The notes below the pieces were generated by a model, which was not told the DNA's origin, ran no database searches, and saw only the letters and a list, made by a program, of their open reading frames with translations. A program made the position numbers and the translations under genes. From Flavobacteriales bacterium (GTDB lineage Bacteria; Bacteroidota; Bacteroidia; Flavobacteriales_F; PHOS-HE28): DNA of 27,096 nt. Below are positions 1-9,309 of the stretch, in pieces (the first letter of the stretch is position 1; each line of letters opens with the position of its first letter). The DNA is taken from NCBI GenBank assembly GCA_020635695.1, contig JACJZH010000018.1:1-27096 (forward strand), read 5' to 3'.

Positions 1-3000
1 GGCCAATTCACCACCTTCACCGCCAACCCCTTGTATTCCTGGGCCAGCCTGTCGATCGCGGCGGGGAGCCATACCCTGAACTGCCCGGACGGGTTGATCG
101 GCTACGTGTATGGCATGGGGGGATATGAGAGCTATGCCTATTCCACGGGTTCCTTCACCCCGGTGCCCCCGCTGGTGGTCGATTCCGTGGATTGCGTGAA
201 CCCGGGGAACGGCCAGATCACGCTTGCAAGCCCGATACCCCTGTTCGCTCCCTATTGGACCACCCTGTCCAACCCCAACGACACCCTCGCATTTGGGAAC
301 ACCTATACGTTCCTGCCCACCGTTTCGGATGTCTATGTGGTCCATGGGCAACAGTTCATCAGCCAGTGCACGGACGAGTACCTGTTCAGCATTGAACTGA
401 CCACGCCCATCTTCACCGATCCGACGATCAACGGGCAACCGGCCGCGTCCATCCAGGTCTGTGCCTACACACCGGTCCAGTTGGGCGTGGACGTGACCCC
501 GCCCTCAAGCACCTACAACTACTCGTGGTCGCCAGCGGCCACCTTGGACGACCCGACCAGTGCCACCCCGATCGCCACGCCCGCGAGCGATACCTGGTAT
601 TACGTGGAGGTGAGCACCTTGAACTCCTGTTCGGTCGCCTATGACAGCATCTTCGTGGATGTCGTCGGAGGTGACGTCCTGGCCTTTGACGCTGAAGCCC
701 AGGATGTCGCCTTGTGCCTTGGTGACTCCACCCAGCTCGACGCCGTCATCCAGCAGATCATCGCCTCTGACGATTTCAATGCCGGTACGGGAACGCTCTG
801 GGGAGCGCTGCAGAACGGTACGACCAGCACGGCGTGCGGCTCCATCACTGGTGACGCCCTTTATTTCGACGGTGCCGGACAGCGCTCGGCGACCACCGTG
901 GCCTTGGACGTCAGTGCGGGTGGATCGGTCCAGTTCGTGCTGAAGATCGGCGACGGGGTGGCACCGTGTGAGAACGCGGATCCGGGTGATGATGTGGTCC
1001 TGGAATACTCGGTGAACGGCGGAGGGACCTGGACCCTGATGAACACGTACTGGGAATTCCTCTATCCCACCTTCACGACCATCACCGAGGCCATCCCCGC
1101 CCCGGCCATGACCCCGAACACCCTGTTCCGCTGGCGACAGCTGAACAACGGAGGTGCCGGCGAGGACAACTGGAGCCTGGAGGACGTGGCGATCGCCGTG
1201 GTCGACAATACCGGCCTGACGTTCACCTGGACGCCCTCGGCACAGGTATCCGACCCCGCGATCAAGGACCCGATGGCCTATCCGACCGGTACCGGCTGGT
1301 TCGTGCTCGCGTTCGATGACGGCCAGACCGGGTGCAGCTATTCCGATTCCGTGCGGATCGATGTGGACCTGCCCTTCTCCATTGATGTGACCCCGGACAC
1401 CACGATCTGCGACATCGCGGGAATCCAATTGGATGCCGTGCCCAGCTCGGGGAGCAATCATACCTGGCTTTGGACCCCAGGGGCCACCTTGAACGCCGAT
1501 TTCCTCCAGGATCCAGTAGCCACACCGAACGTGACAACGACCTACAACGTGACCGTCACCACCGGATTCGGGTGTGTGGAAACGGACAGTGTCACGATCA
1601 CGGTGAACCAATTGCTGGGCCTCACCGCCACTTCCTCACTGAACAACCTCTGTCTTGGGGACTCCACCGAACTGGATGCCCAGATCTCGGGCAGCGCCAC
1701 GGACCTGGTGTTCTCCTGGACTCCGGCAGGTTCCGTGGATCAACCCACCGCACAGACCTCCTGGGCGCATCCCGTGACCACGACGAACTACATCGTGACG
1801 GTCACCGATACCATCACGCAATGCAGTCTGGTCGACAGCATTCTGGTCGATGTCACCAGCCTTTACGGGATCTCCACCACGGCGGACACCACGTTGTGCT
1901 CATCCATCGGTCTTCCCCTGCAGGTCGTGCACAATGTGCCGAACGCGATCATCCAATGGTCCCCTCCCCAATTCCTTGCCGGAGCGAACACGGCCAACCC
2001 CACGGTGACCGCTGACACCACGGCCCAGTACGCGGTCCAGGTGACGGACCCGCAAGGATGTTCGGCATTCGATACCGTGAACGTGGAGGTGGTCTTTTCC
2101 TCCCTGACGTTCTTCTCCGACACGTCCATCTGTGCCGGGGACTCCGTGGTGATCGACGCCGGCTTCCCGAATGCCGACCATACCTGGAGCACGGGCGCCA
2201 CGACCCAGAGCATCACGGTGTTCTCGGCCGGTGCCTACTCCGTGGTCATGCTGGACGTGCTCTCCTCCTGCCAATCCACGTTCACCACCAACGTGACCGT
2301 GGACCCGCTTCCGGTCGTGGACCTGGGTCCGGACACCTCCTTGTGCATCGGCCAGAACTGGATCCTGGATGCCGGGAACCCCGGGGCGCAATACCTCTGG
2401 AACAACGCGGCCACCTCCCAGACCATCACGGTGACCAATGACAGCACCTATTCGGTCATGGTGACCGACGCCAATGCCTGCGTCCAGCGCGACTCGATCC
2501 TGGTCACGTTCGATCCCCTGCCGGTGATCCCGATCTCGGACGCCACCGTGTGCGTGAGCGACACCGTGGTGTTGGACGCCGGGAACCCGGGATCCAGCTA
2601 TGTCTGGAGCACGAACGAGACGACACAGAGCATCGAGGTCATGGTGAACTCCGGGGTCTACTCCGTGGTGGTCACCACACCCACGATATGCATCGATTCC
2701 GCCGATGTGCAGATCACGTTCATTCCATTCCCGGTGGTCGACCTCGGACCGGATACGGCCCTGTGCGATACCGAACAGATCACGCTGGACGCGGGCAACC
2801 CGGGTGAGACCTTCCAGTGGTGGGATGGCAGCACGTCCCAGACGGTGACGCTCTACGAAAGCGCCGATGTGTGGGTGAGCGTGTACAACGGCTACTGTAC
2901 CACCTATGATTCAGTGGACGTGGTCTTCAACCCGCTGCCGATCCCCCAGCTTTCGGAGGAACTGACCACCTGTTTCGACCTGCCGCCGCATCACCTGCCC

Positions 3001-3447
3001 CTGGACGCAGGCAATCCGGAATGCAGTTTCGTCTGGAGCAATGGGGATACCGCCCAGGTGACCCTGGCGGATGCCTATGGCACCTATGTGGTGACCATCA
3101 CCACACCTTTTGAGTGCTCCATTGATGACGAGGTGCTGATCCGGGAATACTGCCCCAGTGCACTGTATGTTCCCAACACCTTCACCCCGGATGGTGATGG
3201 CGTGAACGACCTGTTCTTCGCCATGGGCAACAACCTGGTGGACATGGAGCTCAGCATCTTCGACCGGTGGGGTGAACTGATCTATTCCGGCGAGAACGCC
3301 TTTGCATTCTGGAACGGCGAATCCAATGGTTCCCCGGTCCAGGACGGCGTGTACATCTGGAAGCTCAACTACCGCTTCATGGTCGACGTGAACGGTACCC
3401 TCGGGCCTGAGTACGAGGAGATGGGCCACGTCACGGTGGTCCGCTGA
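1..3447 (+). CDS. Giant secreted T9SS type-B protein, 5' end missing
   Basis: The reading frame is open from the first base, so this is the C-terminal 1148 residues of a larger protein. The first ~50 residues match the end of the IgGFc-binding-like head of the next gene. A reelin-like module follows at about residues 259-400 (CGS..G.ALYFDG, FRWRQL), then Ig/PKD-like domains, and five tandem units of 69-70 residues from residue 702 with an LDAGNPG core and a W about five residues later. The last ~95 residues are a type-B T9SS sorting domain (CHU_C / gliding motility-associated C-terminal domain): VPNTFTPDGDGVNDLF and IFDRWGELIY. By family knowledge it is exported by T9SS and attached to or released from the cell surface; adhesion is a guess. 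It is a tandem paralogue of the gene starting at 3527. Confidence 0.9.
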   Translation, partial: GQFTTFTANPLYSWASLSIAAGSHTLNCPDGLIGYVYGMGGYESYAYSTGSFTPVPPLVVDSVDCVNPGNGQITLASPIPLFAPYWTTLSNPNDTLAFGNTYTFLPTVSDVYVVHGQQFISQCTDEYLFSIELTTPIFTDPTINGQPAASIQVCAYTPVQLGVDVTPPSSTYNYSWSPAATLDDPTSATPIATPASDTWYYVEVSTLNSCSVAYDSIFVDVVGGDVLAFDAEAQDVALCLGDSTQLDAVIQQIIASDDFNAGTGTLWGALQNGTTSTACGSITGDALYFDGAGQRSATTVALDVSAGGSVQFVLKIGDGVAPCENADPGDDVVLEYSVNGGGTWTLMNTYWEFLYPTFTTITEAIPAPAMTPNTLFRWRQLNNGGAGEDNWSLEDVAIAVVDNTGLTFTWTPSAQVSDPAIKDPMAYPTGTGWFVLAFDDGQTGCSYSDSVRIDVDLPFSIDVTPDTTICDIAGIQLDAVPSSGSNHTWLWTPGATLNADFLQDPVATPNVTTTYNVTVTTGFGCVETDSVTITVNQLLGLTATSSLNNLCLGDSTELDAQISGSATDLVFSWTPAGSVDQPTAQTSWAHPVTTTNYIVTVTDTITQCSLVDSILVDVTSLYGISTTADTTLCSSIGLPLQVVHNVPNAIIQWSPPQFLAGANTANPTVTADTTAQYAVQVTDPQGCSAFDTVNVEVVFSSLTFFSDTSICAGDSVVIDAGFPNADHTWSTGATTQSITVFSAGAYSVVMLDVLSSCQSTFTTNVTVDPLPVVDLGPDTSLCIGQNWILDAGNPGAQYLWNNAATSQTITVTNDSTYSVMVTDANACVQRDSILVTFDPLPVIPISDATVCVSDTVVLDAGNPGSSYVWSTNETTQSIEVMVNSGVYSVVVTTPTICIDSADVQITFIPFPVVDLGPDTALCDTEQITLDAGNPGETFQWWDGSTSQTVTLYESADVWVSVYNGYCTTYDSVDVVFNPLPIPQLSEELTTCFDLPPHHLPLDAGNPECSFVWSNGDTAQVTLADAYGTYVVTITTPFECSIDDEVLIREYCPSALYVPNTFTPDGDGVNDLFFAMGNNLVDMELSIFDRWGELIYSGENAFAFWNGESNGSPVQDGVYIWKLNYRFMVDVNGTLGPEYEEMGHVTVVR
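2104..3153 (+). repeat. Five tandem ~69-70-aa PKD/Ig-like units
   Basis: Unit starts fall at 2104, 2314, 2524, 2734 and 2941, giving a 207-210 bp period. Each unit has a conserved Cys about ten residues in, an LDAGNPG-type turn (IDAGFPN in the first unit), a W in strand C and an ending like V.V.F.PLP. The last unit runs directly into the sorting domain. This is protein-coding repetition, not a DNA repeat element. Confidence 0.85.
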
Positions 3448-3526
3448 GGCGACGACCGGAGAAGGCAACTTTCGGCATACGGCTTGCGTAGTAAGGCGCG
3501 ATCCACCACGCTCTTCGGTGGAAAGC

Positions 3527-6500
3527 ATGGAATACAAGCGCCCATATGGGGCCCTGCTGCTGGCCGGAGCCCTGTTCGCCCTGGTGACAGGCACCCGTGC
3601 CCAGAGCACCCCGCTCAACACGCAGGGAACGGTATTCTGGTCGGGCTTCATGCAGAACGCCTATGGAGCCCAGACCCTGAAGCTCCAGATCACCTCGGCC
3701 ACTTCCACCTCGGGCACCGCGAGCATTCCCGGAACCGGATGGAGCCAGGCCTTCTCCGTTCCAGCCGGTGGATTCACCTCGGTGACCGTTCCGGCCACCG
3801 CCGAACACACGGGATCGGAAACGATCAATGACCTGGGCGTCCTGGTCACAGCGGACGACCCGGTGAGCGTGGTGGCCCTCAGCCAGCAGAGCTTCACCGC
3901 CGACGGCACCCTGCTTCTACCGTTCGAAGCCCTGGGCACGCAGTACATGGCCGAAGGCTACCTCGGGCTTCCCGGGTTCAATGACTTCTACAAGAGCGAG
4001 CTGCTCATCGTTTCCACCACCGACGATACGGAAGTGGAGATCACCCCCAGTGTGAACACGGCCGGCGGCCATCCGGCAGGCGTTCCCTTCACGGTCCAAC
4101 TGGATCAGGGGCAGACCTATCAGGTCCAGTCGGCACTGGCCACCTTGGACATCACCGGGACCACCGTCATCGGCACCGCCGCGAGTGGTGATTGCCGGCC
4201 GTTCGCCGTCTTCAGCGGATCGATGTGCGCGAACGTGCCGGTCGGTTGTCCGGCATGCGATCATGTGTTCGAACAGCTCTACCCCACCGACCGCTGGGGC
4301 GCTTCCTTCGTGGCCCTGCCGTTGGCGAACACCACGGGCTACACCTTGCGCGTGCAGGCCCTGCTCAACAACACGACGGTCAGTTTCAATGGTGCCCCAC
4401 CGGTGACGCTCAACGCGGGCGACCGACATGAACTGAACAATGTCGCCACGGCCACTTGCGTGGGATCGAACGGTCCCATTTCCGTGGTCCAGTTGATGGA
4501 AGGCTACAACTGTGCGGGCGATGGTGATCCCTCGATGCTGGTGCTGCAACCCGTGGACCGCAAGGCCACGCACGCGATCTTCCATACCCCCACATCCCCC
4601 CAGATCGGTCAGCGAAGGGTGAACGTCCTGATGGAGGGCACTTCCACCTCCACCCTGCAACTGGACGGGTTCGGTGTGAACCAGGGTTCATTCACCGCTC
4701 TTCCCGCTTGTCCGGACCTGGCCTTTGCTCAATTGAGCCTGAGCCCTGGCGTGCACACGCTGAGTTCGGCGAGCGGATTCATTGCCCAGGTGTATGGTAC
4801 CGGGACCGGGGAGAGCTATCTGTTCGGGCTCGGATCCTTTGCTCCTGAAGTGGTTGAACCCGACAGTGTGATCTGCAGTTCAGGCCCGGTTTCGCTTTCC
4901 TCACCGATCATACTGGACAACGCGTTCTGGACGCTCGCCAGCGACCCGAACACCGTGCTCGCACAGGGCCAGTCCATCACGTTCACCCCCGTGGGAAGCG
5001 ACACCCTTACCGTGCATGGGGAACTCCCCGTGAGCGGCTGTCCGAAGACCTTCGACTTCATCCTCGGAGCACCCGTGCCGCCATCGCTCACCCTCTCGGC
5101 CAATGACCTGCCCAACCTGAGCATCTGCCAGTTCAGTCCCGTGCAACTGGCCGTGGACCCGCCCCTCGACCCCGCCTTCTACGAGCTTGCCTGGAGCCCG
5201 GCCGGACTCGTGAGCGACCCCCAGGCCCCCGATCCGACGGCCTGGCCTTTCACGGACACCTGGTTCAAGCTGGCCGTGACCAGCACCGCAGGCTGCGGGA
5301 GCATCACCGACAGCATCCTGGTGCAGGTGACGCCGGGCGAGGTGGCCTCCTTCGAAGCGGTGGCCCAGGACACCCTGCTCTGCCTGGGAGAGTCCGTCGT
5401 TCTCGAGGGTCGCGTGGAACGCGTCATGGCACTTGACCACCTGGACACGACGCCCGGAGCCGTGTTCGCCAACGTACAGAACGGCACGATCGGCAATGCC
5501 TGTGGGTCGGTGACGGGGGCTGCGTTGTACTTCGATGGGAACGGGCAACGAGCGGCCCGGACGGTCCCATTCGACCTGAGCAATGGAGGTCAGGTGCGAT
5601 TCAGCCTCAAGATCGCCACCGGCACGGCACCCTGCGACGATGCGGATCCGGGTGAGGACGTGGTGCTGGAATACTCCACCAATGGAGGCGGCAACTGGAC
5701 GGTCTTCTCGACCCTCAATGAAGCGTCGTTCCCATTGTTCACGCCGGTAACCGTGGCCGTGCCGCCCGCTGCCCACACGCCCGCCACCCTGTTCCGCTGG
5801 CGTCAGCTGGCCCATAGCGGAGCCGGGCAGGACAACTGGGTGCTGGATGAGGTCTACCTCACCACCTACGATGGCAGCGGCCTGAACTACGCCTGGAGCC
5901 CGACAGCCGGTCTTGGAACGCCGAACGCCCAACAGACCACCGCGGCGGCCACGACCAGCGGCTGGGTCCAGGTGACCCTGACCGACCCGAACACGCTCTG
6001 CACCTACACCGATTCGGTATACCTGACGGTGGATCCCGCCTTCACGTTGACCGTGACCCCCGATACCACCGTGTGCGATGCGGCCGGCATCCCCTTGGAG
6101 GCCATGGCCAGCTCGGGCTCCGGCATCACCTGGAACTGGACACCGAACAACGGCACGCTGAGCGCCACCAACGTGCCGGACCCGGTGGCCTCGCCCACGA
6201 ACACCACGACGTATACGGTCAACGCGGAGAACGCGAGCGGCTGCACCGCGACGGAGGCCGTGACCATCACCGTGGGCACGCTGATCGGGGTGAACGTGAC
6301 GGCCAGCGACCTGCAGCTCTGCCAGGGCGGGACCAGCCAGCTGATCGCGGCCGTGCAGGGCAACTTGAACACGGTCCTTTCGTGGACCGGTGCAGGGCTC
6401 AGCAGTACCACCCAGCCCGACCCAGTGGCCTCGCCGACCACGAACACCACCTATGTCGCCACGCTCGTGGACACCCTTTCGGGCTGCACCGTGCAGGACA

Positions 6501-8521
6501 GCATCACCATCGCCGTGTCCACCGCTTACAGCCTTACGCTGCCGGCCGACACCACCCTGTGCAATACGCTGGGCTTCCAGTTGAGCGTGCAGCACAACGT
6601 GCCCGGCCCCTTCACGATCAGCTGGTCACCTGCCGGTTTCCTGAACAATGCCTCGATCGCTGCACCCACCATCATGGCCGACACCACCGCGACCTATGTG
6701 GTGGTGGTGACCGACGCGAACGGTTGTTCAGTGACGGACTCTGTGACCGTGACGGATGCCTTTGACATGCTGGTGAGCCCGGTGGCGCTGCAGACCTGCC
6801 AGGGCAACAGCCTGCTCCTGGATGCCGGATTCCCCGGATCCACCTACTCCTGGAACACCAACCAGACCACACAGACCATCACGGTGAACGCCTCGGGCGC
6901 CTACACGGTCACCATCACCGACCCGCAAGGCTGCCAGACCTACAAGACCTTCAACGTGACCGTGCATCCGCTGCCCGTGGTGGACCTTGGGGCAGATACC
7001 CTGATATGCGGGACCGCATCCCTTGTTCTGGATGCCAACAGCCCCGGCAACACCCTGCTTTGGAGCACCAACGCCACCACTCCCACCATCACGGTGAACC
7101 AGCCAGGGGCTTATTGGGTCACCGCCACCAGCCCACAAGGCTGCGTGAACTCCGACACGGTGATCGTGGACTTCCAGCCCCTGCCCGTGGACATGCTCGT
7201 GGATGTGACCGCCTGCGCGACCCAGCCGCCGCTGCTCGACGCAGGTAATCCGGGCAGCACCTTCTTGTGGAACACCAATGCCACCACACAGACGATCATC
7301 GCGACCACGGACGGGACCTACAGCGTGACCGTGACGACCCCTTCCGGCTGCTCGGACACCTTCGATGCCACGGTGACGCTGGTACCTGAACCCGTTGTGG
7401 ACCTCGGTCCGGACACCGCCTTGTGCGCCGGCCAACCGCTCGTGCTCGATGCCGGCAACCCCGGCCTCGGCTACCTGTGGAGCACCAACGCCACTTCACA
7501 GACCATCACAGCCACCACGAGCGGCGTGTACTGGGTGGAGGTGGACAATGGCTCCTGCATCGCGACGGATTCCATCGACGTGGTCCTGCATCCATTGCCG
7601 GTGGACATGCTGATGGACGTGACCGTGTGCGAGGACCAGCCGGCCATGTTGGATGCCGGAAACCCCGGCGGCAGCTACCTGTGGAGCACCAACGCCACCT
7701 CGCAGACCATCGCGGTGAACGCCAGCGGCACGTACACGGTCACGGTGACCACGCCCCAGCAATGCAGCGCCACCTTCGATGCTGTGGTGGACCTGGTGCC
7801 CTACCCCGTGGTGGACCTGGGGCCGGACACCGTGCTCTGTGATGGCGATGTGCTCGTGCTCGATGCCGGCAATCCCGGTGCCACCTACACTTGGAGCTCC
7901 GGGCAGAACACCCGAACCATCAACGTGACCCAGGCCGGGACCTACAGCGTGGAGGTGGCCAACGGCTCCTGCACCACCAGCGATGCCGTCACCGCCCAGT
8001 TCAACCCCTCTCCCGCACGCATGGCGGCCCAGCAGTTCTACACCTGCCTGGACGAAGAGCCGCACTACGTGGTGCTGGACGCGGGCAACCCGGGCAGCGA
8101 CTTCGACTGGAGCACCGGGGAGACCACCCAGATCATCCTGGCAGGCGCCTATGGATGGTTCTACGTGGAGATCACCAACGACTTCGATTGCAGTGTGACC
8201 GATTCGGTGGTGGTGAACGAATTCTGCCCCGCCAACATCTTCGTGCCCAATACCTTCACGCCGAACGGCGACGGCACCAACGACTTCTGGATGCCGGTGG
8301 GCAACAACCTGGCCGAGATCGAACTGCAGGTCTTCGACCGCTGGGGCGGCATCGTGTTCCAGACGAACGTGGTGGGGGATGCCTGGGACGGTCGCGTAGG
8401 CGGTGAGTTCGTGAAGAACGACACCTACATCTGGAAGATGTCCTACCGATTCTTCACCGACGCCCAAGGGCAGCTGGGACCCATGCGTGAGGAGATGGGC
8501 CACGTGCAGGTGCTGCGGTGA
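3527..8521 (+). CDS. Giant secreted T9SS type-B protein with IgGFc-binding-like head and reelin-like module
   Basis: The protein has 1664 residues if the ATG at 3527 is used; a GTG nine bases upstream is in frame, but the ATG gives the cleaner signal peptide (hydrophobic LLLAGALFALVTG, cleavage near TRAQS). Residues ~25-440 resemble the bacterial IgGFc-binding N-terminal domain: CANVPVGCPACDHVFEQLYP and the DRWGASFVALPLA stretch. A middle region of Ig/PKD-like domains carries a reelin-like module at about residues 638-780. Seven 69-70-residue units follow from residue 1081 (LDAGNPG..Y.WSTNATTQTI). The C-terminus, from about residue 1572, is a type-B T9SS sorting domain (VPNTFTPNGDGTNDFW, VFDRWGGIVF). 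It probably acts outside the cell as a surface or adhesive protein; ligand and role are not visible. It lies 79 bp after its paralogue and ends 8 bp from the convergent omega-amidase gene. Confidence 0.92.
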   Translation: MEYKRPYGALLLAGALFALVTGTRAQSTPLNTQGTVFWSGFMQNAYGAQTLKLQITSATSTSGTASIPGTGWSQAFSVPAGGFTSVTVPATAEHTGSETINDLGVLVTADDPVSVVALSQQSFTADGTLLLPFEALGTQYMAEGYLGLPGFNDFYKSELLIVSTTDDTEVEITPSVNTAGGHPAGVPFTVQLDQGQTYQVQSALATLDITGTTVIGTAASGDCRPFAVFSGSMCANVPVGCPACDHVFEQLYPTDRWGASFVALPLANTTGYTLRVQALLNNTTVSFNGAPPVTLNAGDRHELNNVATATCVGSNGPISVVQLMEGYNCAGDGDPSMLVLQPVDRKATHAIFHTPTSPQIGQRRVNVLMEGTSTSTLQLDGFGVNQGSFTALPACPDLAFAQLSLSPGVHTLSSASGFIAQVYGTGTGESYLFGLGSFAPEVVEPDSVICSSGPVSLSSPIILDNAFWTLASDPNTVLAQGQSITFTPVGSDTLTVHGELPVSGCPKTFDFILGAPVPPSLTLSANDLPNLSICQFSPVQLAVDPPLDPAFYELAWSPAGLVSDPQAPDPTAWPFTDTWFKLAVTSTAGCGSITDSILVQVTPGEVASFEAVAQDTLLCLGESVVLEGRVERVMALDHLDTTPGAVFANVQNGTIGNACGSVTGAALYFDGNGQRAARTVPFDLSNGGQVRFSLKIATGTAPCDDADPGEDVVLEYSTNGGGNWTVFSTLNEASFPLFTPVTVAVPPAAHTPATLFRWRQLAHSGAGQDNWVLDEVYLTTYDGSGLNYAWSPTAGLGTPNAQQTTAAATTSGWVQVTLTDPNTLCTYTDSVYLTVDPAFTLTVTPDTTVCDAAGIPLEAMASSGSGITWNWTPNNGTLSATNVPDPVASPTNTTTYTVNAENASGCTATEAVTITVGTLIGVNVTASDLQLCQGGTSQLIAAVQGNLNTVLSWTGAGLSSTTQPDPVASPTTNTTYVATLVDTLSGCTVQDSITIAVSTAYSLTLPADTTLCNTLGFQLSVQHNVPGPFTISWSPAGFLNNASIAAPTIMADTTATYVVVVTDANGCSVTDSVTVTDAFDMLVSPVALQTCQGNSLLLDAGFPGSTYSWNTNQTTQTITVNASGAYTVTITDPQGCQTYKTFNVTVHPLPVVDLGADTLICGTASLVLDANSPGNTLLWSTNATTPTITVNQPGAYWVTATSPQGCVNSDTVIVDFQPLPVDMLVDVTACATQPPLLDAGNPGSTFLWNTNATTQTIIATTDGTYSVTVTTPSGCSDTFDATVTLVPEPVVDLGPDTALCAGQPLVLDAGNPGLGYLWSTNATSQTITATTSGVYWVEVDNGSCIATDSIDVVLHPLPVDMLMDVTVCEDQPAMLDAGNPGGSYLWSTNATSQTIAVNASGTYTVTVTTPQQCSATFDAVVDLVPYPVVDLGPDTVLCDGDVLVLDAGNPGATYTWSSGQNTRTINVTQAGTYSVEVANGSCTTSDAVTAQFNPSPARMAAQQFYTCLDEEPHYVVLDAGNPGSDFDWSTGETTQIILAGAYGWFYVEITNDFDCSVTDSVVVNEFCPANIFVPNTFTPNGDGTNDFWMPVGNNLAEIELQVFDRWGGIVFQTNVVGDAWDGRVGGEFVKNDTYIWKMSYRFFTDAQGQLGPMREEMGHVQVLR
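6767..8229 (+). repeat. Seven tandem 69-70-aa PKD/Ig-like units
   Basis: Units start at 6767, 6977, 7187, 7394, 7601, 7808 and 8015, so spacing is 210, 210 and then exactly 207 bp four times. Units 3 and 5 begin VDML.DVT.C, while units 4 and 6 begin VVDLGPDT.LC. The middle of the array is therefore a 414-bp (138-residue) two-unit block present twice. Confidence 0.88.
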
Positions 8522-8529
8522 GGCACCCT

Positions 8530-9309
8530 TCAACCAGGCAGCTCGAAGTCGTCGGCTTCGCGCGCCACAGGGAATTTCTCCCGGAAGTCCTCCAAGGCCT
8601 GGCGGTCCAGCGTGTGCGTCGTCAGACCCTCCTCTCCAGGGGTCACTGAAGCCGCCACCTCACCCCTGGGGTCCACCAGCACGGAATCGCCGGTGTAGGT
8701 GTTGCCCTTGCCATCGATACCGACCCGGTTCACGCCAGCGACGTAGCACTGGTTCTCGATGGCACGGGCCAGCAGCAGCTTGCTCCAGGGTGAACGCCGG
8801 GCCTCCGGCCAGTTGGCCACGTACAGCGCCAGGTCGTAGTCGTTCCGGTTGCGGCTGAACACGGGAAAGCGCAGGTCGAAACAGATCTGGAGGAGGATCC
8901 GCCAGCCCCGCCATTCCGCCACCACCCTGTCCTTCCCCGGACTGAAGTGGTCGGTCTCGTTGGCGAAGCGGAACAGGTGGCGCTTGTCGTACATGGTCAC
9001 TTCGCCCTCGGGCCTCACAAAGAGGCCCCGATTGAAGTACCTGCCATGCTCCTCGATGATCACGCTGCCATACAACGCTGCGTCCAGGGCGGCTGCCTGC
9101 TGTTGCATCCAGGCCAGCGCGGGACCGTCCATGGTCTCAGCGAGTTCCGCACTGCGCATGCTGAAACCGGTGGTGAACATCTCGGGCAGCACGACCAGGT
9201 CCGTACTTCCTTGAAGCCCATCCAGTTGCCGGCTGAAGTGCGCGCGGTTGGCCTCCGCATCCTCCCACCGGAGGTCGGACTGCACCAGGGTGACCCTCAG
9301 ATCGCGCAT
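8530..9309 (-). CDS. Nitrilase-superfamily omega-amidase (YafV/Nit2-like)
   Basis: This 259-residue protein starts at the ATG at 9309 (MRDLRVTLVQSDLRWED); a longer open frame upstream runs over the aminotransferase gene and is not used. The nitrilase catalytic triad is visible: Glu43 in VVLPEMFTTGFSM, Lys109 in YDKRHLF and Cys143 in QICFDLRFP. Omega-amidases of this type hydrolyse the omega-amide of 2-oxoglutaramate or 2-oxosuccinamate, giving 2-oxoglutarate or oxaloacetate plus ammonia in the cytoplasm. The start overlaps the end of the aminotransferase gene by 13 bp, which suggests translational coupling and fits a transaminase that makes the substrate. The symbol is left empty because YafV, MtnU and Nit2 names overlap. 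Confidence 0.88.
   Translation of the reverse strand: MRDLRVTLVQSDLRWEDAEANRAHFSRQLDGLQGSTDLVVLPEMFTTGFSMRSAELAETMDGPALAWMQQQAAALDAALYGSVIIEEHGRYFNRGLFVRPEGEVTMYDKRHLFRFANETDHFSPGKDRVVAEWRGWRILLQICFDLRFPVFSRNRNDYDLALYVANWPEARRSPWSKLLLARAIENQCYVAGVNRVGIDGKGNTYTGDSVLVDPRGEVAASVTPGEEGLTTHTLDRQALEDFREKFPVAREADDFELPG

Noticed and set aside
3448..3526. Promoter between the two giant genes
   Set aside because: No TAnnTTTG with a spaced TTTG was found; AACTTTCG near 3468 lacks the TA. The second gene may be read through from the first.
4901..6595. A 564-codon open frame on the - strand across the second giant protein
   Set aside because: Antisense shadow of a repeat-rich GC-rich gene; composition dominated by Gly, Arg, His and Val with no recognisable motif.
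6767..8229. Regular ~207-bp spacing considered as a CRISPR or DNA satellite array
   Set aside because: The period is a whole number of codons inside one open frame and the conservation is at protein level; there are no short identical repeats with unique spacers.
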